Positions 54,651 to 62,297 of a stretch of 64,000 bases of DNA are shown here, one piece after another; the stretch's first letter is position 1; each line of letters starts with the position of its first letter. Source of the DNA: Carnobacterium inhibens subsp. inhibens DSM 13024 (GTDB lineage Bacteria; Bacillota; Bacilli; Lactobacillales; Carnobacteriaceae). The translations under genes were made by a program, and so were the position numbers. The DNA lies in contig NZ_JQIV01000006.1 in the NCBI RefSeq assembly GCF_000746825.1, forward strand, positions 496,001-560,000, given 5' to 3'. The notes under the pieces are model-generated. The model had not been told where the DNA came from. It did no database searches and was given only the letters and a program-made list of their open reading frames with translations.

Positions 54651-54968
54651 ATGGAGTTAGCTGAACGATTAAAATATGAACGTGAAGACAGAAAAATGTC
54701 TCAGTCTTTTGTCGCTAAAGAGTTAAATATCTCTAGACAGTTATTATCTAAATGGGAGTTAGGTAAAAGTATCCCCGATTTGGAAATGATCCAACTACTT
54801 AGTGAATTTTATAATTTTTCCATAGACGATTTACTCAATAAAACGTCACCGGAAAAAACAACTAGTAGTATTCTAGAAACCATTTCTAAGATGACGCCAG
54901 AAGATATTATTGAACTACTTATTTTAGGATTTGGTCTACCACTTATTCTTTTTGCTGTCTTTTTTTAA
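54651..54968 (+). CDS. XRE-family regulator with C-terminal membrane segment
   Basis: 105 residues. The HTH (LKYEREDRKMSQSFVAKELNISRQLLSKWELGKSIPDLEMIQLLSEFY) occupies residues 6-55. A C-terminal hydrophobic segment (IIELLILGFGLPLILFAVFF) suggests membrane anchoring. Strong ribosome site (TAGGAGG). It is the only DNA-binding protein in the small-membrane-protein island and may control it; that is inference. Terminator follows. Confidence 0.82.
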   Translation: MELAERLKYEREDRKMSQSFVAKELNISRQLLSKWELGKSIPDLEMIQLLSEFYNFSIDDLLNKTSPEKTTSSILETISKMTPEDIIELLILGFGLPLILFAVFF

Positions 54969-54981
54969 CATAGTAGTGAAT

Positions 54982-55010
54982 AAAAAAGAACCTTACAAGG
55001 TTCTTTTTTA
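54982..55010. terminator. Bidirectional terminator after the XRE gene
   Basis: AAAAAAGAACCTT pairs with AAGGTTCTTTTTT around AC; suited to both strands. Confidence 0.85.
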
Positions 55011-55027
55011 TTTTCGTTAAAATTATA

Positions 55028-55114
55028 TTAAAATATAGAATGGAAAATTGTTCCAACTAAATCAAAAAAAGATTCAATTTGCTTTTTTAATGAATACGTT
55101 AGCTTTTTTTTCAT
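55028..55114 (-). CDS. Candidate amphipathic peptide (28 aa)
   Basis: ATG 55114 follows GGGAGAGG at about 8 bases. The product starts with a basic MKKKLTYSLKKQ and ends in an amphipathic hydrophobic stretch (FFDLVGTIFHSIF). It is convergent with the XRE regulator and shares its terminator. Could be a secreted or membrane-active peptide; short length makes this uncertain. The remaining 55115-55254 shows only weak promoter-like sequence. Confidence 0.4.
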   Translation of the reverse strand: MKKKLTYSLKKQIESFFDLVGTIFHSIF

Positions 55115-55254
55115 TATTTATTCCTCTCCCATTGTTTTATTAAATCTCTATTATCATAACTACTTAAAAGCTAGAGTTTGTTATACCAAATCCTTATATA
55201 TACTCACATAGGAACATAAAAGGATCGGTACAAAAAGCCTTATGGATAATTTAA

Positions 55255-55805
55255 CTATAGATTATTCCATTCTTCACGAAGAATTCCGTACTTGATAGAA
55301 TCCCAATATTGATTTTGCCAATAACGAACCTTTCTTATTCTTCCTTCTAACGTCATGCCTACTTTTTCACCTACACGCATCATTCCGTTATTTCCAGACC
55401 AAGTAGTAAAACCGATGTGAGGTAAATTCGTTACATTTTCAAATAAATGATCAATCCATAACTTTAAAGCAATAGTAGAAATTCCTTTGTTCCAATATTC
55501 AGGATTGTATATACAAATTCCAGCTTCAAGCCATTTATTTAAATTTCCATCACCATAATAATAAGAAACTGTTCCAATAATTTCGTTATTATATGTAATG
55601 CTCCAAGTATTGCCTTCCGCTATCCATTTTTCCCCAACTTGATTAATAAATGCTGCTTTTTCATAAATAGGATTATTAAAATATGGTCCATTCCAATTCA
55701 TCCAACTATTTTTTTCTGCCCATAAGCTATTTTCCAAATAACTTCCAAATCTTTTGGCTTAATAGGATAAATGTTTATTTTATGATTAGTTAAATTTTTA
55801 TTCAT
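55255..55805 (-). pseudogene. Frameshifted GNAT-family acetyltransferase (RimL-like)
   Basis: Reading from ATG 55805 (TAGGAG upstream) gives MNKNLTNHKINIYPIKPKD and then runs into a stop. A second frame, open to 55255, continues with ENSLWAEKNSWMNWNGPYF and a normal RimL-like acetyltransferase body (AGICIYNPEYWNKGISTIALKLW; VGEKVGMTLEGRIRKVRYWQ). One base inserted near 55741 would join them into a typical protein of about 180 residues. It may be a real inactivating mutation or a sequencing error; internal initiation at TTG 55737 would give a 160-residue product without the first strand. Confidence 0.65.
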
Positions 55806-55906
55806 AATTCACTCCTATAAACTAATTTTTTCGTTCTTTTGAGGTCCTGAATATACGATCTTTCTCAAAATCATGTATTTTCTTTATTCTCTGTATTTTA
55901 GTATAT

Positions 55907-55951
55907 AAAAAAACGATTAACGAAGCCTACCTAAGAAGCCTCGTCAATCGT
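55907..55951 (-). terminator. Terminator of the rhomboid-yqgQ-glcK operon
   Basis: ACGATTGACGAGGC pairs with GCTTCGTTAATCGT (few mismatches), followed by TTTTTTTA on the minus strand, 50 bases after the glcK stop. Confidence 0.75.
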
Positions 55952-55999
55952 CTTAAACTAGTGACTTTTTTTAACGCTATTTATTCAATTTTTTAAGTT

Positions 56000-56974
56000 T
56001 TATAATGTACCATTTAAATGTTCTTTAATTAAAGAACTTGCACCAATAACGCCTGCATTATTGCCTAATTCAGCTAATCTGATTTTTGTTGTTTTGCGAA
56101 TCGTAGGATAAGTAAATTGATCAAAATACGTTTTAATTTGATCAGTTAAAAATACTCCTGCATGCGATACTCCGCCACCAATTACAATAGTAGAAGGATT
56201 TAATACATTTGCGACGCTGCCGCAAGCCATACCTAAGTAATAAGCCACTTTATCAATGACTGATACTGCCAATTTATCATTCTCTTTTGCTAAATCAAAC
56301 ACATCTTTAGCCGTGATCAATTGACCATCATCAATACTGTATTTTAATTTAGAATCGCCAGAATACTCATTTGAAAGGTCTCTTGCTAAACGGACAACTC
56401 CTGTAGCACTTGCTACTGTTTCGAGACAGCCTTTTTTCCCACATGTACAATCATATCCTTCTGGGTCAACTGTAATATGGCCTAATTCTCCTGCAGCACC
56501 TGCAATACCATGGACCAAACGTCCTCCAGCGATAATTCCTCCACCAACACCGGTTCCTAGAGTAATAAAGACAACATCATCTTCATTTTCTCCAGCCCCT
56601 CTCCAACGCTCACCAAGAGCGGCTACATTTGCATCGTTATCGATAGCAAATGGAATACCTGTGCCTTCTTCGATCAATTGTTTAACAGGCTGGCTTGTAG
56701 TCCAATTCAGGTTATAAGCACCAATGACGGTTCCCTCAGTACGATCGACCGTACCTGGTGATCCCATGCCGATTCCTATAAAATCTTCAGGAGATAATTG
56801 ATATTTTTCAAGTTGTTCATTAATAGAGTCCACGATGGCAGGTACAATATGAGTACCTTTATCGGTAATATCCGTTACTATACTCCATTTTTGTTGAATC
56901 TCTCCTTCATTTGTTAAAATAGCAAATTTAGCAGTTGTACCGCCTAAATCGATTCCAATAATTTTCTTTGACAT
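56000..56974 (-). CDS. glcK: Glucokinase (ROK family)
   Basis: Phosphorylates glucose with ATP. 324 residues with IGIDLGGTTAKFAIL phosphate loop, DNDANVAALGE, and the ROK zinc motif DCTCGKKGCLE preceded by the catalytic ELGHITV. Strong ribosome site (GGAGGAA). It follows yqgQ and the rhomboid gene, as in Bacillus, which supports glucokinase over another ROK sugar kinase or a repressor (no HTH). Confidence 0.94.
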   Translation of the reverse strand: MSKKIIGIDLGGTTAKFAILTNEGEIQQKWSIVTDITDKGTHIVPAIVDSINEQLEKYQLSPEDFIGIGMGSPGTVDRTEGTVIGAYNLNWTTSQPVKQLIEEGTGIPFAIDNDANVAALGERWRGAGENEDDVVFITLGTGVGGGIIAGGRLVHGIAGAAGELGHITVDPEGYDCTCGKKGCLETVASATGVVRLARDLSNEYSGDSKLKYSIDDGQLITAKDVFDLAKENDKLAVSVIDKVAYYLGMACGSVANVLNPSTIVIGGGVSHAGVFLTDQIKTYFDQFTYPTIRKTTKIRLAELGNNAGVIGASSLIKEHLNGTL

Positions 56975-56998
56975 TCTAATTCCTCCACATTCAAGTTT

Positions 56999-57211
56999 CT
57001 AATCATTTTTTGTTTCTGATTCTACTTCTTTTCGATGTTCTCGTTTTAAAACAAGTAAAGCGGGTAAATATTCATCATTTTCTATTAAACCATTTTCATG
57101 CAATTTCTTTATCTCAACCATCATTAATTCAATATCCCATATCCGTTTTCCGATATAGACAAAAATACCAAATCGCTTCAATAGCTGTTGTACATCATAT
57201 AATGTTCTCAT
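56999..57211 (-). CDS. yqgQ: YqgQ family protein
   Basis: 70 residues from ATG 57211 (AGGAAG upstream). The core TLYDVQQLLKRFGIFVYIGKR and MMVEIKKLHENGLI matches the YqgQ family, small three-helix proteins of unknown function placed before glcK. The longer open frame runs into the rhomboid gene. Confidence 0.9.
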   Translation of the reverse strand: MRTLYDVQQLLKRFGIFVYIGKRIWDIELMMVEIKKLHENGLIENDEYLPALLVLKREHRKEVESETKND

Positions 57212-57222
57212 TAGTTCACTTC

Positions 57223-57930
57223 CTAAAGTCCAAAGATTGCGGTAGATGCAGAGAGGTATCCTATAAGAGCCAAGATAATAATTATCACAACAAAAAGGCT
57301 GCCATAAATTATTCGCTTTTTCCTCCAATGTTTCATTGGATTAGGTACACTGATGGCATGCGCAATCAAAAAACCTCCTGCTAACCCGCCGAGATGCCCA
57401 GCCATATCAATAGAAGAACTAAATACCCCAAATACGATATTAATAATGATCAAGGTACCAAAGCTTTTAGCAATTTGCTGGATTGCCGGATTGTTTTTAA
57501 ATGTTTGACCAAGCATAATAGCTGTTCCAAATAATCCAAACAAAGAAGTACTAGCACCAGCAGATATAGAATCACTGAAGGCAAAACTCGCAAGATTTCC
57601 CGCTATTCCACTGAGTAAATAAATACCAGCAAAACGTAAATGACCAAATACACTCTCGAGCTGTTCACCTAAATAATAGAGGGTAACTGAATTCATGAGC
57701 AAATGCATAAATCCTATGTGCAAGAATATTGGGGTGATCAATCTCCACCATTCTCCAAATAAAATATAAGGATTAAACTTAGCTCCGTACTTCACTAAAG
57801 TAGCAGTATTTGTGCTTCCGCCATCCAAAGTCATCAAAATAAAAGCTAGAATTTGAATAAATAAAAAAGCATACGTTACCACGGGTTTTCTAAAAAAACG
57901 CTTTATCTTCATTTTGGTATGATACTCCAA
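57223..57930 (-). CDS. gluP: Rhomboid-family intramembrane serine protease (GluP-like)
   Basis: About 235 residues, six membrane helices. The catalytic serine is in SAGASTSLFGLFG and the histidine in MAGHLGGLAGGF; the first loop carries the family WWRLITPIFLHIGFMHLLMN motif. TTG 57930 has GGAG at 9 bases; ATG 57912 is an alternative with longer spacing. Compared with Bacillus GluP it lacks the long N-terminal and TPR extensions. Upstream of yqgQ-glcK. Confidence 0.88.
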   Translation of the reverse strand: MEYHTKMKIKRFFRKPVVTYAFLFIQILAFILMTLDGGSTNTATLVKYGAKFNPYILFGEWWRLITPIFLHIGFMHLLMNSVTLYYLGEQLESVFGHLRFAGIYLLSGIAGNLASFAFSDSISAGASTSLFGLFGTAIMLGQTFKNNPAIQQIAKSFGTLIIINIVFGVFSSSIDMAGHLGGLAGGFLIAHAISVPNPMKHWRKKRIIYGSLFVVIIIILALIGYLSASTAIFGL

Positions 57931-58075
57931 AAAAGTCAACTCCATTCTATTCACTAAAATCATCTACCTAATCGATTTTACATATCTGATAATCAGCAAA
58001 CTTTACCATTTATTATAACATAAAGGATCTTATTCTTGGCAAAAATACGTAAGTTCCTTTTTAAAACGATAAACT

Positions 58076-58129
58076 AAAAAATACTGCTCAAGTTTAGCAT
58101 TTGTATCTAAACTTGAGCAGTATTTTTTC
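58076..58129 (-). terminator. Terminator of the 100-aa protein gene
   Basis: AAATACTGCTCAAGTTTAG pairs perfectly with CTAAACTTGAGCAGTATTT, 30 bases after the stop at 58159 on the minus strand. Confidence 0.9.
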
Positions 58130-58158
58130 CATTACCTTATTCAGTTGTTTATAAGTTG

Positions 58159-58461
58159 TTACTCCATGTTTCCAATATCTTTACTTAAGTTTTGGATTGC
58201 ATCTAAATTTTCTTCTGTATGTTCTCCTTCAGACTCTTCTTTTGAATTGTTCGTATCTTGTTCTGATTCTGATTGAGAAACTGAAACGGTTACAATTTGG
58301 TTTGGGTTTAAATAACAAGAAGCTCCGCTTTCTTCTTCTATTAAAACAAGATTCTCTAATAATTCTCCATCTTTATCTGTTACTTTATTCAGCAATTGTT
58401 CAGTAGAACAAGTGACTAGTATTGATTTTCCATTACTTAAAAATACTTCACATTTATCCAT
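58159..58461 (-). CDS. Small protein of unknown function with acidic tail (100 aa)
   Basis: ATG 58461 follows AAGGTGG at 8 bases. Residues 1-60 look like a small beta-rich domain (CEVFLSNGKSILVTCSTEQLL; LNPNQIVTVSV). Residues 62-90 are highly acidic and Ser/Asn-rich (SESEQDTNNSKEESEGEHTE). Cytoplasmic, single-gene unit. Family not recognised. Confidence 0.75.
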   Translation of the reverse strand: MDKCEVFLSNGKSILVTCSTEQLLNKVTDKDGELLENLVLIEEESGASCYLNPNQIVTVSVSQSESEQDTNNSKEESEGEHTEENLDAIQNLSKDIGNME

Positions 58462-58553
58462 TCTTAAAACCACCTTTTCATTTTGTTACTTTCAGTATAG
58501 CAAATACTCAACATTGAACCTAATACAATGATCTTTTTGTAAAAAATTGGATA

Positions 58554-58587
58554 TAAAAAAAGACTTGAGTTAAAAACTCAAGTCTTA
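58554..58587 (-). terminator. Terminator of rpmG
   Basis: AAGACTTGAGTTTT and AACTCAAGTCTT form a perfect stem, followed by TTTTTTTAT on the minus strand. Confidence 0.85.
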
Positions 58588-58630
58588 ATCTATTTAATCT
58601 CATTTTTTGCGAATTGAAATAACAAAAATG

Positions 58631-58780
58631 TTATTTTGTTTCACGATGTAAAGTTACAACACGTTCGCGCGGGCAGTATTTTTTGAATTCAACACGGTCC
58701 GGATTGTTACGTTTGTTTTTCTTTGAGATGTAATTACGTTCTTTACATTCTGTACATTCCAATGTGATGTTTACACGCAT
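58631..58780 (-). CDS. rpmG: Ribosomal protein L33
   Basis: 49 residues starting [20 protein letters not shown] and ending TLHRETK, a full-length bacterial L33. The first zinc-ribbon pair CTEC is present, but the second pair is reduced to a single Cys (YCPRER), as in several Firmicute L33 paralogues. GGAGGGAAA precedes the ATG. Located between the PBP cluster and glcK region. Confidence 0.95.
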   Translation of the reverse strand: MRVNITLECTECKERNYISKKNKRNNPDRVEFKKYCPRERVVTLHRETK

Positions 58781-58924
58781 GATTTTCCCTCCAAGCATTA
58801 AACAGTATTTGAAGACATATTTTCATTGTCTTCCGACTTAAATATCATATCACTTTTTATTTAAACATGCCAGCATTTTTTTAGAGGTTGTAAAGTTTTT
58901 TTACTTTACGCTCTTCTTTTTAAT

Positions 58925-59437
58925 TTAATTATTCTCCATCAGCACATTAGCCAACTCATCATAGGTCATTTCACTTGAAACTTCATATGACCCAGGACGG
59001 ATAAGTGATGCATAGCTGTTAGTTTCTAAAAATTTATCAAAATCAAAGGCATCATCAATCAGGCCTTGTTCAGCTAATTGTTGACTAGCTACGCTGCTTG
59101 GATCTCCATCATTGATTACAACCGTAATTTTCTTTTCACTAGGCTCTTCAACCTCAGATTCTGCACTTTCAGCTGACTCACTAGTTGCTTCTTCTTCCAC
59201 AACTTCAGATTCACTTGTTGTAGATTCTTTTTCTAAATTAGCAACTTCTGTTTCAGCAAGCAATGCTTCATACTTATCTTTATAGGATGCTTCTTCTTTA
59301 GTTAATACAACCTCTTGCGTTTCTTCACCTTTTGAAGCAACAGCTGGAGCATCATAAAGGAAAAGTCGATAGCCTGCAAGAACAATCGCCGAGACTAAAA
59401 ATCCTAATGATAAGTAACGTAATGCCGGTTTACTCAT
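58925..59437 (-). CDS. Membrane-anchored MltG/YceG-like N-terminal domain protein
   Basis: 170 residues from ATG 59437 (AAGGAG upstream). One membrane helix (LSLGFLVSAIVLAGYRLFLY), a Glu/Ser-rich coiled linker (about residues 45-105), then a C-terminal domain (ITVVINDGDPSSVASQQLAEQGLI ... IRPGSYEVSSEMTYDELANVL). The last part matches the LysM-like segment of endolytic transglycosylase MltG, but the catalytic part is absent. Probably extracytoplasmic and linked to cell-wall synthesis; the PBP gene is upstream in the same direction. Confidence 0.75.
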   Translation of the reverse strand: MSKPALRYLSLGFLVSAIVLAGYRLFLYDAPAVASKGEETQEVVLTKEEASYKDKYEALLAETEVANLEKESTTSESEVVEEEATSESAESAESEVEEPSEKKITVVINDGDPSSVASQQLAEQGLIDDAFDFDKFLETNSYASLIRPGSYEVSSEMTYDELANVLMENN

Positions 59438-59461
59438 TCTGTCATTCTCCTTCATTAAAGA

Positions 59462-59812
59462 TTAATTGCTTTTTACATATTCATCAATAACAACCTTTAC
59501 AGTTGCTTCAGATAAACGTGTTTGCATAACAATATCTTCTACTGCTACACCTTGGGTATACAAACTGATGACATGTTTTTTTAGAACATCGTGAATTTTA
59601 GCTGAAGTAGGAGTTTCTTTGGTTTGAATATTTAACTCTTCTTCTAAAATTGAAACACGTTTTTTCAAACTATAGATATCTTGTAACAATTGCAATGATA
59701 ATTCTTCAAATTCTTCTTTAATTTTCTCGCCATTGTCTTTTTTATAAAATGACCAGCCCATTAATGCAATTGCAATGACTAATAAGATAATCACTATTAT
59801 CCATAAGTCCAT
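59462..59812 (-). CDS. Single-pass membrane protein with coiled coil and HTH-like end
   Basis: 116 residues from ATG 59812 (GAGGTGAAGTTA upstream; GTG 59821 possible). A membrane helix (LWIIVIILLVIAIALMGWSF), a coiled-coil helix (IKEEFEELSLQLLQDIYSLKKRVSILEEEL), then an HTH-like tail (LYTQGVAVEDIVMQTRLSEATVKVVIDEYV). It is 24 bases upstream of the MltG-like gene, so probably in one operon. Function unknown. Confidence 0.75.
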   Translation of the reverse strand: MDLWIIVIILLVIAIALMGWSFYKKDNGEKIKEEFEELSLQLLQDIYSLKKRVSILEEELNIQTKETPTSAKIHDVLKKHVISLYTQGVAVEDIVMQTRLSEATVKVVIDEYVKSN

Positions 59813-59973
59813 TAACTTCACCTCTTCTTCTTATTCTCAAAATCAAGTTTAACATACCTAAGTTTAAAAAAATACTCTGTAAAATAAACTTAATAATTTA
59901 ATCCTTTTAGTTAATTATACCTAAAGGAATAGTGTCCTTGTAAAGGACTCGTTAAATTTGAACCATGTACGTA

Positions 59974-60014
59974 TAAAAAAGGTTTTGCCTATTTGATAGG
60001 GCAAAACCTTTTTA
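59974..60014 (-). terminator. Terminator of the PBP gene
   Basis: AAAAAGGTTTTGCCTA pairs with TAGGGCAAAACCTTTTT (one bulge), 10 bases after the PBP stop on the minus strand. Confidence 0.9.
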
Positions 60015-60022
60015 CATGTTGG

Positions 60023-62143
60023 TTATTCTGTATCCGACTCATTTTCATCAGCAATTTCTTTTGAAAGATCAGCATAATCGCCAACTTGGAAATAAGCATC
60101 AAGAACTTTACGAGCAACAATCGTATTTTCGTGATTACTATTGGTATTTGGCAGATAAGGAATAATGACAAATATCGCAATTTCAGGATCATCATATGGA
60201 GCATATCCTACAAAAGTCCTGTTAGTTGTCAGTTCTCCTATTCTGCTTGTTATATCCCCATAGTAAGGAGCTTCAGCTGTTCCGGTTTTACCGGCAATTG
60301 TATATTCAGCGCCAGTGAAGTAACTTGTAGCTGAACCGTTAGCGCCATTAGCTACTTGGTACATCCCTTGGTGAACACGGTCCATTTCTTCTTCTCCAAC
60401 ATCGACAATATTCAAAACCTCTGTTTCTAATTGGGTTTGAATAGCGCCTAAATTTCCATCTGCATCTGTTCCTCTAATTTCATCAACTAGACGAGGAGCA
60501 ATGCGTTTCCCGCCATTTGCAATGGTTGAAACGTATTGCAGCATTTGAATCGGTGTATACGTATCATATTGACCAAAAGAAAACTGTAAAGCCAATCCTG
60601 GATTATCAGCTGTTCCTATAAAGCCTGAACCTTCCCCTGGCAAGTCAATTCCCGTTTTCACACCTAATCCAAATTGAGCATAATAATTTCTCATTTTTTT
60701 AATAACTGCCTTGTAATCAATGTCTAAGGTCATATTTTTATAATAATCGTATTCTCCACCCATACGCAAAGCTATTTTTGACATGTAAACATTGGAAGAG
60801 CGCTCCAACGCTGTAATATCATTTAATGCAATGCTGCCCGAGCGATTAAATACAGAACTGATTGGTTTAGAACTTTTAATTTGTAAAGGTTCATCGACTA
60901 ATACATTATCCGATAATGTAATGGCTCCATCCATATATCCAGCTAATACGGTTGCTGGTTTTACGACTGATCCCATTTGAAAACTCGAATTAATAATATC
61001 TAAAGTGTGATCTTCAATTTTTCCGGTTTTTGAATTCCTTTTTTGACCGGTCATCGCTAAAATTTCACCATTATTTGGATCAGCTGCGACAACATATATG
61101 CTATCATTCAGCCCTTCACTCTCGGTAGCTAAAGATTGTTTAGCGATGTCTTGCACAATTTTTTGAAAATCCATGTCAGTCGTTAAGACAAGGTTATCGC
61201 CTTTTTCGCCAGCATAACTTTGGATAGTATTGACGATATCGCCATTTTGATTGGTTTCAGTTTCCGATTTTGATTTTGACCCGCTTAACACTTCTTCATA
61301 TTGCAATTCAAGGTAACTTTTTCCTACCCGATCATTTCGCGCGTATCCTTGTGCTAAATAAGTGGCTGCTTTATTCTCTGGCAGACCTTCAGACTCGCTT
61401 GTAACGTCTCCAAGGATACTTTTGAGCATATTCTCTTCTGGATAAGTTCTGACCCAATCCGTACCAGTATCAACACCAGGTAAAGTTAAAAGATTTTCAC
61501 TCACTTTTGCAATTTCATCATTGGTTACATCTTCACTTTTAATATTAATAGTAGACAAAGCGTATGCGCTATTCATTCGTTTAAAAATAGCTGCCGCTTC
61601 TTGTTCTTCTTCAGTAAATTGAATATCCTCATCGGTAACTTTATCCACCTGAACTTGGTACAATTCTGAACCGCTTAATGATTCTTTTTGTTTATCCGAG
61701 ATACGCTTATTTACTTTTTCTTCATTCAAAGAGATCCAAAAATCTTTTAAGTCTCTTTTCGATAAATCAAAATCACTGCCTTGTTCAAATTCAGTAATAT
61801 TTGGCATTTCAATATACTTGGCCAAATTCAAAGCAATCTTAGCCATATCTTCACCAGAAACGCCAGTTCCTCTTGTATACGTAATAGCTTGAAGCGCCTC
61901 ATTGCCAACTAACTTTCGGTGTTGATGATCATAGATTTCGCCCCGTGGCACAGTTCCGGTTGCTAAAGTCGTTTCTGTTCTCTGAACTTCTGTTTCAAAT
62001 TCCTCACCTTTTACAATCTGCAAATATCCCAATCGTAGGATCAACATAGCAAATAATAAAAATACCGTAAAGAATAAAAAATTCAACCGAAAAGGAATAT
62101 GTGACTTTTTCTTTTTATTATTGTTCTTTTTATTTGTTTTCAA
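60023..62143 (-). CDS. Class B penicillin-binding protein (transpeptidase)
   Basis: 706 residues from TTG 62143, which has AGGAAGG 8 bases upstream; an ATG at 62179 has no site. A Lys-rich cytoplasmic tip, one membrane helix (FLFFTVFLLFAMLILRLGYLQ), a PBP dimer domain (about 60-300), and a transpeptidase domain with SVVKPAT (SxxK), SSNVY (SxN) and KTGTAE (KTG). It belongs to the PBP2B/PbpA-like group used in septal or lateral wall synthesis; which of these cannot be told here. Confidence 0.92.
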   Translation of the reverse strand: MKTNKKNNNKKKKSHIPFRLNFLFFTVFLLFAMLILRLGYLQIVKGEEFETEVQRTETTLATGTVPRGEIYDHQHRKLVGNEALQAITYTRGTGVSGEDMAKIALNLAKYIEMPNITEFEQGSDFDLSKRDLKDFWISLNEEKVNKRISDKQKESLSGSELYQVQVDKVTDEDIQFTEEEQEAAAIFKRMNSAYALSTINIKSEDVTNDEIAKVSENLLTLPGVDTGTDWVRTYPEENMLKSILGDVTSESEGLPENKAATYLAQGYARNDRVGKSYLELQYEEVLSGSKSKSETETNQNGDIVNTIQSYAGEKGDNLVLTTDMDFQKIVQDIAKQSLATESEGLNDSIYVVAADPNNGEILAMTGQKRNSKTGKIEDHTLDIINSSFQMGSVVKPATVLAGYMDGAITLSDNVLVDEPLQIKSSKPISSVFNRSGSIALNDITALERSSNVYMSKIALRMGGEYDYYKNMTLDIDYKAVIKKMRNYYAQFGLGVKTGIDLPGEGSGFIGTADNPGLALQFSFGQYDTYTPIQMLQYVSTIANGGKRIAPRLVDEIRGTDADGNLGAIQTQLETEVLNIVDVGEEEMDRVHQGMYQVANGANGSATSYFTGAEYTIAGKTGTAEAPYYGDITSRIGELTTNRTFVGYAPYDDPEIAIFVIIPYLPNTNSNHENTIVARKVLDAYFQVGDYADLSKEIADENESDTE

Positions 62144-62297
62144 AAATGACACCTTCCTGTTCAAATTAACTTGTCTCATTGTATCAAATTTGTTCTGAAT
62201 TAACTACTGATTAAAGAAAACTTTAATTATTTCGCTTCATTCTATGCTATTCTAATACATGTAAGAATTACAAGTTCGTTAATGGAGTTGAAAATTA

